From the NCBI GenBank assembly GCA_026387805.1, contig JAPLKY010000327.1, forward strand, positions 1-8,862: a stretch of 8,862 nucleotides of DNA, given 5' to 3'. Below are positions 1-8,862 of this stretch, piece after piece (the first letter of the stretch is position 1; every line of letters begins with the position of its first letter). Under the pieces are notes generated by a model that did not search any database, had not been told where the DNA came from, and saw nothing but the letters and a program-made list of their open reading frames with translations. The translations under genes and the position numbers were made by a program. Source of the DNA: Candidatus Krumholzibacteriia bacterium. GTDB lineage: Bacteria > Krumholzibacteriota > Krumholzibacteriia > Krumholzibacteriales > Krumholzibacteriaceae.

Positions 1-1
1 G

Positions 2-190
2 GGGGGAGAGCGCGAGACGCATCCGATAGACGAGGACTACGTCAGGGCGCTCGAATACGGGATGCCGCCGACGGGCGGTCTCGGCATCGGCATCGACCGC
101 CTCGTCATGCTGCTTACCGATTCGCCGTCGATCCGCGACGTGATTCTCTTTCCGCAGATGCGTCCGGAGGAGGGCCGCGACAAAGAGTGA
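2..190 (+). CDS. lysS: Lysyl-tRNA synthetase, class II, C-terminal fragment
   Basis: Partial gene: the window opens inside it and shows the last 62 codons, ending at TGA 188-190. LysS charges tRNA-Lys with lysine in the cytoplasm. The visible part carries the class II aminoacyl-tRNA synthetase motif 3, read as GLGIGIDRLVMLL at about 86-124. It is preceded by YGMPPTGG and followed by RDVILFPQMRPE, the usual C-terminal ending of bacterial LysS. The Asp-Arg pair inside motif 3 holds the arginine that contacts ATP in this family. A related class II enzyme such as AspRS or AsnRS is less likely, because the ending DVILFPQMRPE is typical of LysS. The following lolC gene begins at or within a few bases of this stop, so the two are probably co-transcribed. 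The fragment looks intact, with no frameshift. Confidence 0.93.
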   Translation, partial: GGERETHPIDEDYVRALEYGMPPTGGLGIGIDRLVMLLTDSPSIRDVILFPQMRPEEGRDKE

Positions 191-195
191 AAGCG

Positions 196-1452
196 ATGCA
201 TTATTCCATTTCGATCGCGCTCAAGTATCTCAGGACGAAGCGGCGCAGGGGTTTCATATCGCGCGTGACGGCGATCGCCATCATCGGGACGCTCGTCGGC
301 GTCGCGACCCTCATTATCGTGCTTTCGCTCATGAACGGTTTCGAGAACGAGCTGCGGAGCCGGATCGTCGAATTCAACACGCACATTCTGGTCTTCGCGC
401 GAACCCCGGGCGCCTGGGCCAAGGTCGATTCCGCCGCCACGCTCGTCGAGAGCGTCCCCGGTGTGATCGCCACGTCCCCCTTCATCAGGGGGGAGGCGCT
501 GATCTACTACGACGTCGTTCCGGGGGTCCGGGTCAAGACGAAGGGCGCCATCGTGAAAGGGCTCGATCTCGGGCGGGAACGCAAGGTATCGACGGTCATC
601 GATTCCATCGCCCCGCCTATCACGTCGTTCGAGGCCAAGGGATTCGACGACGGGAAGGACCTCCCCGGCATCGTGCTGGGCAAGGATCTCGCCGACGAGC
701 TCCTCATCTATTTCGGCGAGGTGCTCACGCTCGTGACGGCTCCGGCGGAGTTCAAAGCCGGGAAGATGGAGCCCCAGACGCAGGAGTTCCGCGTTATCGG
801 TTTCTTCAGAACGGGCGTGTACGAGTTCGATTCGCGCTTCGTCTATATCGGCCTCGATGACGCCGAGCGGTTCTTCGATTTCGAATCGGCGACGCACGGC
901 CTCGGCGTGCGGATCAAGGACATCTACGCCGCCGACAAGGTCGACGCCCGGATATTGAACCTCCTCGATTCTCCCGCGTACGGCACGAACAACTGGATCC
1001 AGATGAACCGGAACCTCTTCAGCTACATCAAGGTCGAGAAGATCCTGATGTTCCTGCTGCTCACGCTCATCATTCTCATCGCGGCGTTCAATCTCGTTGC
1101 GATGCTGACGATGGTGATCATGGAAAAGCGCAACGAAATCGGTATCCTGCGCTCGATGGGCGCTTCCTCGCGGGGAGTCATGTCGATCTTCATGTTCCAG
1201 GGGACGTTTATCGGAGCCGTCGGCACGGCAATCGGCGCCGTCCTCGGGCTCCTCATCTGCGGCGTTCTCCGAGAGGTCAAGATCGATCTTCCGCCCGACG
1301 TCTACTTCATCAATACGCTTCCCGTCCTCGTGAGTTGGGCGGACGTCGTCATGGTGTGCGGCGCGTCAATGGCCATATGCTTCCTGGCGACGATATACCC
1401 GAGTTGGGAGGCCTGCCGAATGCCTCCTCTCGACGCGATACGATATGATTGA
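196..1452 (+). CDS. lolC: Lipoprotein-releasing ABC transporter permease, LolC/LolE (LolF-like) family
   Basis: Inner-membrane permease that, with the ATPase LolD, extracts mature lipoproteins from the outer leaflet of the inner membrane and passes them to the carrier LolA. The protein is 418 residues, close to the roughly 400-415 of E. coli LolC and LolE. The layout is canonical. One membrane segment lies near residues 22-48, followed by the motif LSLMNGFENELR. A large periplasmic MacB-type domain covers about 50-275 and includes the family motif FRTGVYEFDSRF. Three C-terminal membrane segments lie near 281-308, 332-357 and 382-402. The cytoplasmic coupling stretch EKRNEIGILRSMGAS sits between segments 2 and 3, and the ending YPSWEACRMPPLDAIRYD is typical of LolC/E. 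I chose ATG 196 because its N-terminus aligns with LolC (M-x-Y...LKYLR) and GAG at 185-187 is well spaced. An in-frame GTG at 187 overlaps the lysS stop as GTGA and would add three residues. It has a stronger AGGAGG (168-173) but at 13 nt. Confidence 0.94.
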   Translation: MHYSISIALKYLRTKRRRGFISRVTAIAIIGTLVGVATLIIVLSLMNGFENELRSRIVEFNTHILVFARTPGAWAKVDSAATLVESVPGVIATSPFIRGEALIYYDVVPGVRVKTKGAIVKGLDLGRERKVSTVIDSIAPPITSFEAKGFDDGKDLPGIVLGKDLADELLIYFGEVLTLVTAPAEFKAGKMEPQTQEFRVIGFFRTGVYEFDSRFVYIGLDDAERFFDFESATHGLGVRIKDIYAADKVDARILNLLDSPAYGTNNWIQMNRNLFSYIKVEKILMFLLLTLIILIAAFNLVAMLTMVIMEKRNEIGILRSMGASSRGVMSIFMFQGTFIGAVGTAIGAVLGLLICGVLREVKIDLPPDVYFINTLPVLVSWADVVMVCGASMAICFLATIYPSWEACRMPPLDAIRYD

Positions 1453-1527
1453 TAGTGCGAGACATAAAGTTTGCGGATACGGCGAAACAGGAACTGTTGC
1501 CACGATGCCGGTGACGGAGCTATATTG

Positions 1528-2241
1528 ATGGAGCGGGAAACGACACTCGATGCCCGGGGAATATGGCGTGTCTATGAAGGCACGAAAGGCCCGATTGAAG
1601 TTCTCAAAGGGCTTGATCTGACCGTGGTGGCCGGGGAAGTCGTGGTCGTGATCGGCGCTTCCGGCGCGGGGAAGAGCACGTTGCTGCACATTCTCGGAAC
1701 GCTCGACGCCCCGGACAGGGGAACCGTGCTTATCCGGGGAGTGGATCCGCGCAGATGCTCCCCCCGGGAGCTCGATAGTATGAGAAACAGGGATATCGGA
1801 TTCGTATTCCAGTTTCACTATCTCCTTCCCGAGTTCAGCGCGCTCGAGAACGTGATGATGCCGTTGATCATCGGCGGCCGGGACAGGCGCATGGCGGAAG
1901 AGCGGGCGGCGGGGCTCCTCGGCGCCGTCGGTCTCGAAGAGCGGATTCATCATCGGCCGGCCGAGCTTTCGGGCGGGGAGCAACAGCGGGTGGCCGTCGC
2001 GAGGGCGCTCGCGAACGGGCCATCGATCGTTCTGGCCGACGAGCCTTCGGGAAACCTCGACGACCGCGCGAGCGAGAGTCTTCATTCGCTCGTGCACGAG
2101 CTCTCCAGGTCCCAGAAACAGACGTTCATCATCGTGACGCACAAGAAGGAGCTCCTCGAGAAGGCCGATCGGGGCTTCGTTCTGGCCGACGGCGCACTCC
2201 ACGAAATCGGAAGGGGAGCGGATGCTCTGCCAGTTCTGTAA
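1528..2241 (+). CDS. lolD: Lipoprotein-releasing system ATP-binding protein LolD
   Basis: Cytoplasmic ABC ATPase of 237 residues (E. coli LolD is 233) that powers the adjacent LolC permease. Every ABC motif is present: Walker A GASGAGKST at 43-51, the Q-loop glutamine at 95 in FVFQFHYLLPEFSALENVM, signature LSGGEQQR at 147-154, Walker B IVLADEP at 167-173 with catalytic Glu172, and the H-loop histidine at 205. The stretch after the Q-loop (FHYLLPEFSALENVMMP) is the characteristic LolD version. ATG 1528 is chosen because CGGAG (1515-1519) lies 8 nt upstream and the first beta strand follows at once. An in-frame TTG at 1471 would add 19 residues rich in Arg, Asn and Cys with no family match. 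The gene is 75 nt downstream of lolC, and its last 20 nt overlap mcsA. A relative such as MacB or FtsE is less likely given the partner and Q-loop sequence. Confidence 0.95.
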   Translation: MERETTLDARGIWRVYEGTKGPIEVLKGLDLTVVAGEVVVVIGASGAGKSTLLHILGTLDAPDRGTVLIRGVDPRRCSPRELDSMRNRDIGFVFQFHYLLPEFSALENVMMPLIIGGRDRRMAEERAAGLLGAVGLEERIHHRPAELSGGEQQRVAVARALANGPSIVLADEPSGNLDDRASESLHSLVHELSRSQKQTFIIVTHKKELLEKADRGFVLADGALHEIGRGADALPVL

Positions 2242-2746
2242 GAAGCGGGAATCGACGATACACGTCACCAACGTCGAGAACAACAAGGTTCGCGCGATAC
2301 ACATATGCGCCCAATGCGCGGAGGAGCGCGGTTTCGACGAGCTCAAGAAGAGCAACTTCGCGATGACCGATTTCGTGGCGGGATTGTTCGATTCGGCGTT
2401 CGCGGCGGCGGAGAAGGGGATTTCCCCGGACAGCTGTCCGAACTGCGGGACGAGCTATTCCGCCTTTCAGGAGATGGGAAGGCTCGGATGCTCGCAGTGC
2501 TACGAGTTCTTCCAGCAGCAGCTGATTCCGCTCCTCCGGAGCATTCACGGCAATACGCGTCATCTGGGCAAGATCCCGCAGCGGTTCGCGAGGCAGGTGA
2601 GCCTGAGGAGGAAGGCGAGGGGGTTTCAGGACGAGTTGGAGCTCGCGATACAGCTCGAACAGTACGAACGCGCCGCCGAGCTGCGCGACGAGATTCGCAA
2701 GCTTTCCGAGTCCGAGCGGGGGGGAGGGCGGCCGTGTCAACGCTGA
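2222..2746 (+). CDS. mcsA: McsA, zinc-finger UVR-motif activator of protein arginine kinase
   Basis: Cytoplasmic partner that in Bacillus and Staphylococcus binds and activates the arginine kinase McsB. At 174 residues it is close to the Bacillus protein (about 185). Four CxxC pairs are intact: C3/C6, C29/C32, C72/C75 and C90/C93, consistent with two zinc sites. The motif CPNCGTSYSAFQEMGRLGC, followed by CYEFF and QLIPLLRSIHG, is the family core. A UVR (UvrB/UvrC-type) helical hairpin occupies about 135-162 (FQDELELAIQLEQYERAAELRDEIRKL). ATG 2222 has an AAGGGGAG ribosome binding site just upstream (2211-2218) and gives the standard MLCQFC start. The start lies inside lolD (20-nt overlap) and the end overlaps mcsB by 13 nt, so coupled translation from lolD through mcsB is likely. 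The upstream neighbour is not ctsR, unlike in Firmicutes. The function is inferred by homology and from the mcsB neighbour; UvrB/UvrC repair is not implied. Confidence 0.9.
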   Translation: MLCQFCKKRESTIHVTNVENNKVRAIHICAQCAEERGFDELKKSNFAMTDFVAGLFDSAFAAAEKGISPDSCPNCGTSYSAFQEMGRLGCSQCYEFFQQQLIPLLRSIHGNTRHLGKIPQRFARQVSLRRKARGFQDELELAIQLEQYERAAELRDEIRKLSESERGGGRPCQR

Positions 2747-3783
2747 AGGCCCTGATCGAGAAACCGGCGCTGTGGCTCTCGAGCGAATCCGAGGAGAGCG
2801 AGCTCGTGCTCTCGAGCCGCGTGAGAATCGCGCGCAATCTCGACAAGCGCTCGTTCACGCACGGCGCGAGCGCACAAGTCCTCGCCGAGATACGCGACGA
2901 GTCGAAGGCGGCTCTCGCCGATTGTCCCGCCATTGCCGGAGCGCTCGTGATCGACATGGACGAGATTTCGGAATCGGACCGGATGCTCCTGGCGGAGCGG
3001 CGCCTCATCAGTCTCGAGATGGTCAAGAACTTCCTCCACCGCTCTCTCGTCGCCGTGCCGGACGAGCAGATCAGCATCATGATAAACGAAGAGGATCATC
3101 TGAGAATCCAGTCGTTCGAGCCGGGATTCTCGCTGCAGAAGGCCTTCGAGCGCATCGGGGGGCTCGACAACGAGGTCGACGCGCGGCTCTGCTACGCATA
3201 TTCCGAGGATCTCGGCTATCTCACGGCCTGTCCGACGAACGTCGGCACGGGCCTCAGGGTCTCGGCGATGGTTCATCTGCCCGGGCTCGTTCACAACAAG
3301 GACATCGGACAGGTGCTCGACGGACTGCGGAACATCCGTCTCACGGTTCGCGGGATCTACGGCGAGGGAAGCGATATCATCGGCAACTTTTTCCAGGTGT
3401 CGAACAGCATCACGCTCGGGCTCTCCGAGGAGGATACGGTCAAGAATCTCGAGGGGCATATCAGGAAGGTTCTCGAGTTCGAGAAAAAAGCGAGAAGCGT
3501 ACTCCTCAAAAAGGCACGGAGCTTGCTCGAAGACAAGATATGGAGGGCATACGGAATCCTCAAGACGGCGAGGCTTGTAACTGCAAAAGAGGCAATGAGT
3601 TTGATATCGGCGGTCCGTCTTGGCATAGGTCTTGGCATCATAACGGATTGCAGGCTCTCTACCCTGAACGAGCTTTTCATCATGATTCAGCCGGAGCATC
3701 TCCAGAAGCTGCACGAAAGGGTAATGAAAGCTGAGGAGCGGGACAGGGCCCGCGCCGATTATATCAGGGCAAGGCTGTGCTGA
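2734..3783 (+). CDS. mcsB: McsB, protein arginine kinase
   Basis: ATP:guanido phosphotransferase-type kinase that phosphorylates arginine side chains on proteins. In Bacillus this marks them for ClpC-ClpP degradation. The protein is 349 residues (Bacillus McsB about 363) and looks complete. Visible motifs are LSSRVRIARNL (26-36, nucleotide-binding arginines), INEEDHLRIQ (117-126, catalytic acidic residues at about 119-121), CPTNVGTGLR (166-175, active-site Cys166), and VRGIYGEGSD (205-214, second catalytic Glu211). The motif RDRARA at 336-341 fits the McsB-specific RDxxRA phosphoarginine allosteric site, which creatine and arginine kinases lack. This supports McsB over a metabolic phosphagen kinase. 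GTG 2734 is chosen as the start because GGAGG at 2723-2727 is 6 nt upstream and the protein then begins at the family N-terminus. The frame stays open upstream to 2305, but that extension is arginine-rich antisensical-looking sequence overlapping mcsA and is rejected. clpC follows after 56 nt. Confidence 0.94.
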   Translation: MSTLKALIEKPALWLSSESEESELVLSSRVRIARNLDKRSFTHGASAQVLAEIRDESKAALADCPAIAGALVIDMDEISESDRMLLAERRLISLEMVKNFLHRSLVAVPDEQISIMINEEDHLRIQSFEPGFSLQKAFERIGGLDNEVDARLCYAYSEDLGYLTACPTNVGTGLRVSAMVHLPGLVHNKDIGQVLDGLRNIRLTVRGIYGEGSDIIGNFFQVSNSITLGLSEEDTVKNLEGHIRKVLEFEKKARSVLLKKARSLLEDKIWRAYGILKTARLVTAKEAMSLISAVRLGIGLGIITDCRLSTLNELFIMIQPEHLQKLHERVMKAEERDRARADYIRARLC

Positions 3784-3839
3784 TGCAGAGTGGATTATAT
3801 TATATTACAGTGTATAAGAAAGGACAGTTAAAGTAAAAT
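3784..3839 (+). promoter_or_regulatory. AT-rich leader of clpC with promoter-like boxes
   Basis: The 56-nt gap between mcsB and clpC is strikingly AT-rich against its GC-rich surroundings. It holds two overlapping TATATT hexamers (3796-3801 and 3801-3806) and a TATAAG (3813-3818), any of which could act as a sigma-70 -10 box. No convincing -35 is visible; CTGATG at 3780-3785 is the nearest and weak. The purine-rich AGAAAGGA (3817-3824) is the only Shine-Dalgarno candidate and lies about 15 nt from the clpC ATG, which is long. I see no CtsR heptad repeat and no CIRCE inverted repeat. The region therefore suggests a separate promoter for clpC, but does not prove one. Confidence 0.35.
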
Positions 3840-6287
<2,448 letters not shown>

Positions 6288-6339
6288 GGCCGGCGCCGCG
6301 GGCTTCGCGGCGCACCGTCGAAAAGTCCCCCTTTTGCGA

Positions 6340-6368
6340 TTGTACAAAAGGCATCGGTGTGATAGCAT
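6340..6368 (+). promoter_or_regulatory. Possible extended -10 promoter for bamA
   Basis: TTGTAC (6340-6345) is separated by 17 nt from TAGCAT (6363-6368), which is preceded by TGA (6360-6362), giving an extended -10 arrangement. Initiation near 6375 would leave a leader of about 40 nt before the bamA ATG. Each hexamer matches the sigma-70 consensus only partly. A second -10-like TATAGT lies at 6392-6397, but starting there would leave the ribosome binding site at the very 5' end of the RNA. Confidence 0.3.
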
Positions 6369-6389
6369 TCGCACCGCTTTACCTTTTTG
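6355..6389 (+). terminator. Possible intrinsic terminator or attenuator before bamA
   Basis: The arms CGGTGTG (6355-6361) and CGCACCG (6370-6376) form a 7-bp stem with one G-T wobble and an 8-nt loop. The T-rich tract CTTTACCTTTTTG (6377-6389) follows at once. The shape fits a Rho-independent terminator for clpC or a leader attenuator for bamA. The stem is short and the T-tract interrupted, and the same bases overlap a promoter-like element, so both readings cannot be equally right. Confidence 0.3.
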
Positions 6390-6414
6390 TGTATAGTTAG
6401 CCTAAGGATCGGTA

Positions 6415-8664
6415 ATGAAACATACGACGGCTATATTCTGTTCCTTGTTGCTCCTTGCCTCGAGCGCGTGGTCGATGCCGGTCGGCAAGGTCGAGGTATC
6501 GGGGAACTACTTTCTCTCCGAATCGAAAATAATCACGATATTCGGTATCCGTGCGGGGGACGAGTATCGCGAAGAACGGGTCTCCGACGGCCTCAAGCGT
6601 CTGTTGCAGACGAAGCAGTTCTCCGATCTCCAGGCGCGCTACCGGGTCGAAAACGGCACGGTGATCCTGTCGCTCGTGGTCGAAGAGTATCCCCGCGTGA
6701 AGGAGGTCCGCGTTCAGGGGACCGACAAGCTCAAGAAAGAGGACGTTACGGCCAAGGTGGCCCTCAAGGAGGGTTACTTCGCCCGTCCGTCCCTTTTCAC
6801 GCAGGACGTCGACTCGATTCGCGCCCTCTACGCCGAGAAGGGCTACAGCCGGGCGAAGGTCGAGGTGCGAAAGACGCCGGTCGAGAAGGAGCACGGCGTC
6901 ATCGTCTCCTACGTCGTCACCGAGGGGCGCAAGATAAAGATCCGTCATCTCGATTTTCTCGGAAACGGCGCCCTCGAGACGTCCGAGATCAAGAAGGTCA
7001 TGGAGAGCAGGGAGAGCAGATGGTGGCGGGGGGGCGATTTCAAGCCGGCGGCGCTCGATGACGATCTCGGGAAGATCAAGGTGCTCTACGGGACCAAAGG
7101 CTATATCGACGCCGATGCCCGTATCGAGAAGGCCGAGGAGATCGATGGCGGCAAGGCGCTCGACGTCTATATCCGGGTCGATGAGGGGAACCCCTACACT
7201 CTCGGGCGCCTGACCTGGTCCGGGAACAAGGTCGTCACCGACGACGAGATACGCGATTACGTGTTTCTCAAGGAAGGGGATCCCTTCGCGCTCGACCGCG
7301 TCGAGGGCGTCCAGATCGCGATCAACAGCCGGTACTGGGAGCAGGGCTACATCTGGAGCCGCGTGGACGCCGAGCGGAGCGTCCGCGGACAGAGGATCGA
7401 TCTCAATCTCTCGATCGTCGAGAACAATCCCGCGTCGATCAACGAGATCAAGATATCGGGCAATACGAAGACGTTCGAAACGGTGATCAGGCGCGAGCTG
7501 AGCACGTATCCGGGGGACCGGTTCATCCTCAACAAGGTGCAGCGGAGCATCCGCGACGTCGTATCGCTTGGCTACTTCAACGGGATTCCGAAGCTGGACA
7601 CGGAGCCGGTGAACGAAGGGGGAGACGTCAACCTTCTTCTTTCGATAGAGGAGAAGACGACGGGCAACTTCCGGATGGGAGCCGGATTCTCGCAGCTCAA
7701 CTCCCTGAGCGGTTTCTTCGGCGTCCAGGAAAACAATCTGTTCGGAAGGGGCAAGGGGGTCTCGCTCGACTGGGAATTCGGGAAGACACGGAAGAACATC
7801 AATCTCCAGTACGTGGAGCCGTATTTTCTGGGCACGGATAATTCGCTCACGTTTTCGGTCTACAACTGGATTCAGGACAGGGTCAGCCAGCAGTACTACA
7901 CGGACCGTCGCAAGGGCTTTTCGGTCCAGCTCGGGCGTCCGTTCCCCTGGCTCGACTATACGAAGCTCTGGGGGAGTTACCGGTTCGAACACGTGGCGCT
8001 CTCCAACTTTTCGACCGATTACCCCGAGGCGGGCGAGCTCCGCAACGTCGACTGGCCTCTCCTCAAGAGCAGCGTTCTCTTCAGCCTTTCGCGTAATTCG
8101 ACGGATAATCCCACCCATCCGACGGAGGGATCGAACGCATCCCTGAGCGCCGAGTTCGCCGGCGGCGTCCTCCAGGGAAACGTCAAGTACATGCGATACA
8201 TGGCGGATCTCTCGTTGTACAGAAGGCTGTTCTGGAAATTCACCTTCCGCATGAACATGGAGGCGGGGTCGATAGACGGCTACAACGATCCGAGCGAGGT
8301 GCAGGACTTCGAGCGATTCCGACTGGGCGGCAATCGGCGAAACGCGCTTCGCGGATACGATTTCTACGAGGTTGTGCCCGAGGGGAACGACATCTACGTC
8401 GGCGGCAGGTTCATGACGACCTTCACCCACGAAGTGCTCTTCCCGTTCAGCGACGCGGTGTACGGGCTCGCGTTCTTCGACGCCGGCAACACGTGGAATT
8501 CGTTCGGAGAGGCCGATCCCTTCAACCTCCGCCGCGGCATCGGACTCGGGATACGGATCGAGATGCCGGCGCTGGGAAACCTTGGGTTCGATTATGGTTA
8601 CGGGTTCGACAAGGATGGGGGCGGGGACTGGCAGCCGCATTTCACCTTCGGGACGATGTTCTAA
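6415..8664 (+). CDS. bamA: BamA, outer-membrane protein assembly factor (Omp85 family)
   Basis: Core insertase that folds beta-barrel proteins into the outer membrane. The protein is 749 residues (E. coli BamA 810). A Sec signal peptide covers residues 1-20 (hydrophobic FCSLLLLASSAWS, likely cut after Ser20). Five POTRA domains follow, at about 23-92, 95-170, 173-256, 262-336 and 342-413; several contain the (L/V/I)xGN-like turn (VSGN, FLGN, WSGN, ISGN). The barrel runs from about 417 to 749. It contains GFFGVQENNLFGRGKG (433-448), the loop-6 motif LRGYDF (645-650, equivalent to VRGF/Y, Arg646), FFDAGNTW (687-694), and a C-terminal strand HFTFGTMF ending in Phe as expected for a Bam signal. 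ATG 6415 is preceded by AAGGA (6404-6408) at 6 nt. TamA is less likely because it has only three POTRA domains. The following ompH/skp-like gene supports the BamA assignment. Confidence 0.96.
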   Translation: MKHTTAIFCSLLLLASSAWSMPVGKVEVSGNYFLSESKIITIFGIRAGDEYREERVSDGLKRLLQTKQFSDLQARYRVENGTVILSLVVEEYPRVKEVRVQGTDKLKKEDVTAKVALKEGYFARPSLFTQDVDSIRALYAEKGYSRAKVEVRKTPVEKEHGVIVSYVVTEGRKIKIRHLDFLGNGALETSEIKKVMESRESRWWRGGDFKPAALDDDLGKIKVLYGTKGYIDADARIEKAEEIDGGKALDVYIRVDEGNPYTLGRLTWSGNKVVTDDEIRDYVFLKEGDPFALDRVEGVQIAINSRYWEQGYIWSRVDAERSVRGQRIDLNLSIVENNPASINEIKISGNTKTFETVIRRELSTYPGDRFILNKVQRSIRDVVSLGYFNGIPKLDTEPVNEGGDVNLLLSIEEKTTGNFRMGAGFSQLNSLSGFFGVQENNLFGRGKGVSLDWEFGKTRKNINLQYVEPYFLGTDNSLTFSVYNWIQDRVSQQYYTDRRKGFSVQLGRPFPWLDYTKLWGSYRFEHVALSNFSTDYPEAGELRNVDWPLLKSSVLFSLSRNSTDNPTHPTEGSNASLSAEFAGGVLQGNVKYMRYMADLSLYRRLFWKFTFRMNMEAGSIDGYNDPSEVQDFERFRLGGNRRNALRGYDFYEVVPEGNDIYVGGRFMTTFTHEVLFPFSDAVYGLAFFDAGNTWNSFGEADPFNLRRGIGLGIRIEMPALGNLGFDYGYGFDKDGGGDWQPHFTFGTMF

Positions 8665-8736
8665 AAAAGTGGTTTCAATAACGGCGAAAAGCACTATATT
8701 GGAGACTATGACAATCGATCGAAAGGAGGCCTCTTG
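8665..8736 (+). promoter_or_regulatory. bamA-ompH gap with -10-like box and strong ribosome binding site
   Basis: The 72-nt gap contains TATATT (8695-8700), a good -10 hexamer, with TTTCAA (8673-8678) 16 nt upstream as a weak -35. AAAGGAGG (8722-8729) is a near-perfect Shine-Dalgarno 7 nt before the ATG at 8737, and fixes that start. No terminator hairpin is visible after bamA, so read-through from bamA is also likely. Confidence 0.4.
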
Positions 8737-8862
8737 ATGAAAAAGGTGTCGTTTCTCATCCTCGTGTGTTTCATGGTAGTGCACCTTCCGTTCAAGGCGT
8801 TCGGGGCGGAGGAGATCAAGCTCGGATACATCGACACGGTGAAGATCTTCGCCGAGTTCAAG
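8737..8862 (+). CDS. OmpH/Skp-family periplasmic chaperone, N-terminal fragment
   Basis: Partial gene: only the first 42 codons are in the window and the frame is open to the right edge. The product begins MKK followed by a hydrophobic stretch (VSFLILVCFMVVHLPF), a Sec signal peptide probably cut near residues 23-24 (AFGA). The mature start EEIKLGYIDTVKIFAEFK matches the opening beta strand of OmpH/Skp proteins (KIGYVDxxKI... pattern). Skp is a trimeric periplasmic chaperone that holds unfolded outer-membrane proteins on their way to the Bam complex, which fits its place directly after bamA. The start is set by AAAGGAGG 7 nt upstream. The long coiled-coil arms that would confirm the family lie beyond the window, so the assignment rests on the N-terminus and on context. 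Confidence 0.8.
   Translation, partial: MKKVSFLILVCFMVVHLPFKAFGAEEIKLGYIDTVKIFAEFK

Larger units (their letters stand above)
6288..6414. other. clpC-bamA spacer with several possible hairpins
   Basis: This 127-nt gap holds no credible gene. In order it contains a GC-rich hairpin (arms GCGCCGCG 6293-6300 and CGCGGCGC 6306-6313, 5-nt loop) with no T-tract after it. A short element follows in which CTTTT (6331-6335) can pair either with AAAAG (6321-6325) or, as CCTTTTG (6330-6336), with CAAAAGG (6345-6351). A third hairpin at 6355-6376 is followed by a T-rich tract. The two pairings of CTTTT are mutually exclusive. Folding was judged by eye only. Confidence 0.45.

Noticed and set aside
1497..1526. 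TTGCCA-18-TATATT promoter for lolD
   Set aside because: The hexamers are good, but transcription would start about codon 2-3 of lolD, after the ATG and its ribosome binding site, and no later in-frame start gives a complete protein.
1471..1527. TTG-initiated 19-residue extension of lolD
   Set aside because: Rare start codon, no ribosome binding site, atypical residues (Arg, Asn, Cys). ATG 1528 with CGGAG at 8 nt fits the family.
2305..2733. 143-codon N-terminal extension of mcsB
   Set aside because: It lies entirely inside mcsA in another frame, is Arg/Gly-rich and has no family match. GTG 2734 has a well-placed GGAGG and gives the normal McsB N-terminus.
3619..3640. Short direct repeat CTTGGCAT in mcsB
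   Set aside because: It simply encodes the protein repeat LGIGLGI within a helix of McsB. It is not a DNA element.
3817..3839. CtsR operator before clpC
   Set aside because: The purine-rich stretch loosely recalls a GTCAAA heptad but lacks the tandem repeat with the required spacing.
6387..7061. 224-codon plus-strand frame overlapping the start of bamA
   Set aside because: Out-of-frame shadow of bamA, rich in Arg and Gly, with no ribosome binding site or family motif.
6397..8784. 795-codon open frame on the minus strand opposite bamA
   Set aside because: Antisense shadow of bamA with the same composition bias, no recognisable domain, and running through the bamA-ompH gap without signals of its own.

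Overview
The window reads as one continuous, all-forward stretch of GC-rich chromosome from a diderm (Gram-negative) bacterium. It has an outer-membrane system (Lol lipoprotein export, BamA, a Skp/OmpH chaperone) together with a protein-arginine-phosphorylation and proteolysis module (McsA, McsB, ClpC) best known from Firmicutes. That mix, with no recognisable proteobacterial signature, suggests a deep-branching lineage, for example of the FCB or Eisenbacteria/Krumholzibacteria/Gemmatimonadota type. The taxonomic guess is inference only; no rRNA is present.

Layout. Positions 2-190 hold the last 62 codons of lysS (class II lysyl-tRNA synthetase). Next come lolC (196-1452) and lolD (1528-2241), the permease and ATPase that extract lipoproteins from the inner membrane. 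mcsA (2222-2746) overlaps lolD by 20 nt and mcsB (2734-3783) overlaps mcsA by 13 nt, so translation is probably coupled along lolD-mcsA-mcsB. After a 56-nt AT-rich gap comes clpC (3840-6287), the AAA+ unfoldase. A 127-nt spacer with several possible hairpins and promoter-like boxes precedes bamA (6415-8664), the outer-membrane beta-barrel insertase. A 72-nt gap with a strong ribosome binding site leads to an ompH/skp-like gene that runs off the right edge (8737-8862).

How the genes fit together. From memory, lysS-lolC-lolD-bamA-ompH(-lpxD) is a common order in several diderm groups and makes sense as an envelope-biogenesis block. Here a complete mcsA-mcsB-clpC cassette sits in the middle of it. 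The arginine-kinase residues of McsB, its phosphoarginine allosteric motif, and both phosphoarginine-pocket glutamates of the ClpC N-domain are present, so the write-and-read pathway looks functional. The classical repressor gene ctsR, which heads this operon in Bacillus, is absent. Every recognisable gene belongs to a known family. The unusual feature is the arrangement, not a new protein. No RNA genes, CRISPR arrays, insertion sequences or other mobile elements were seen.
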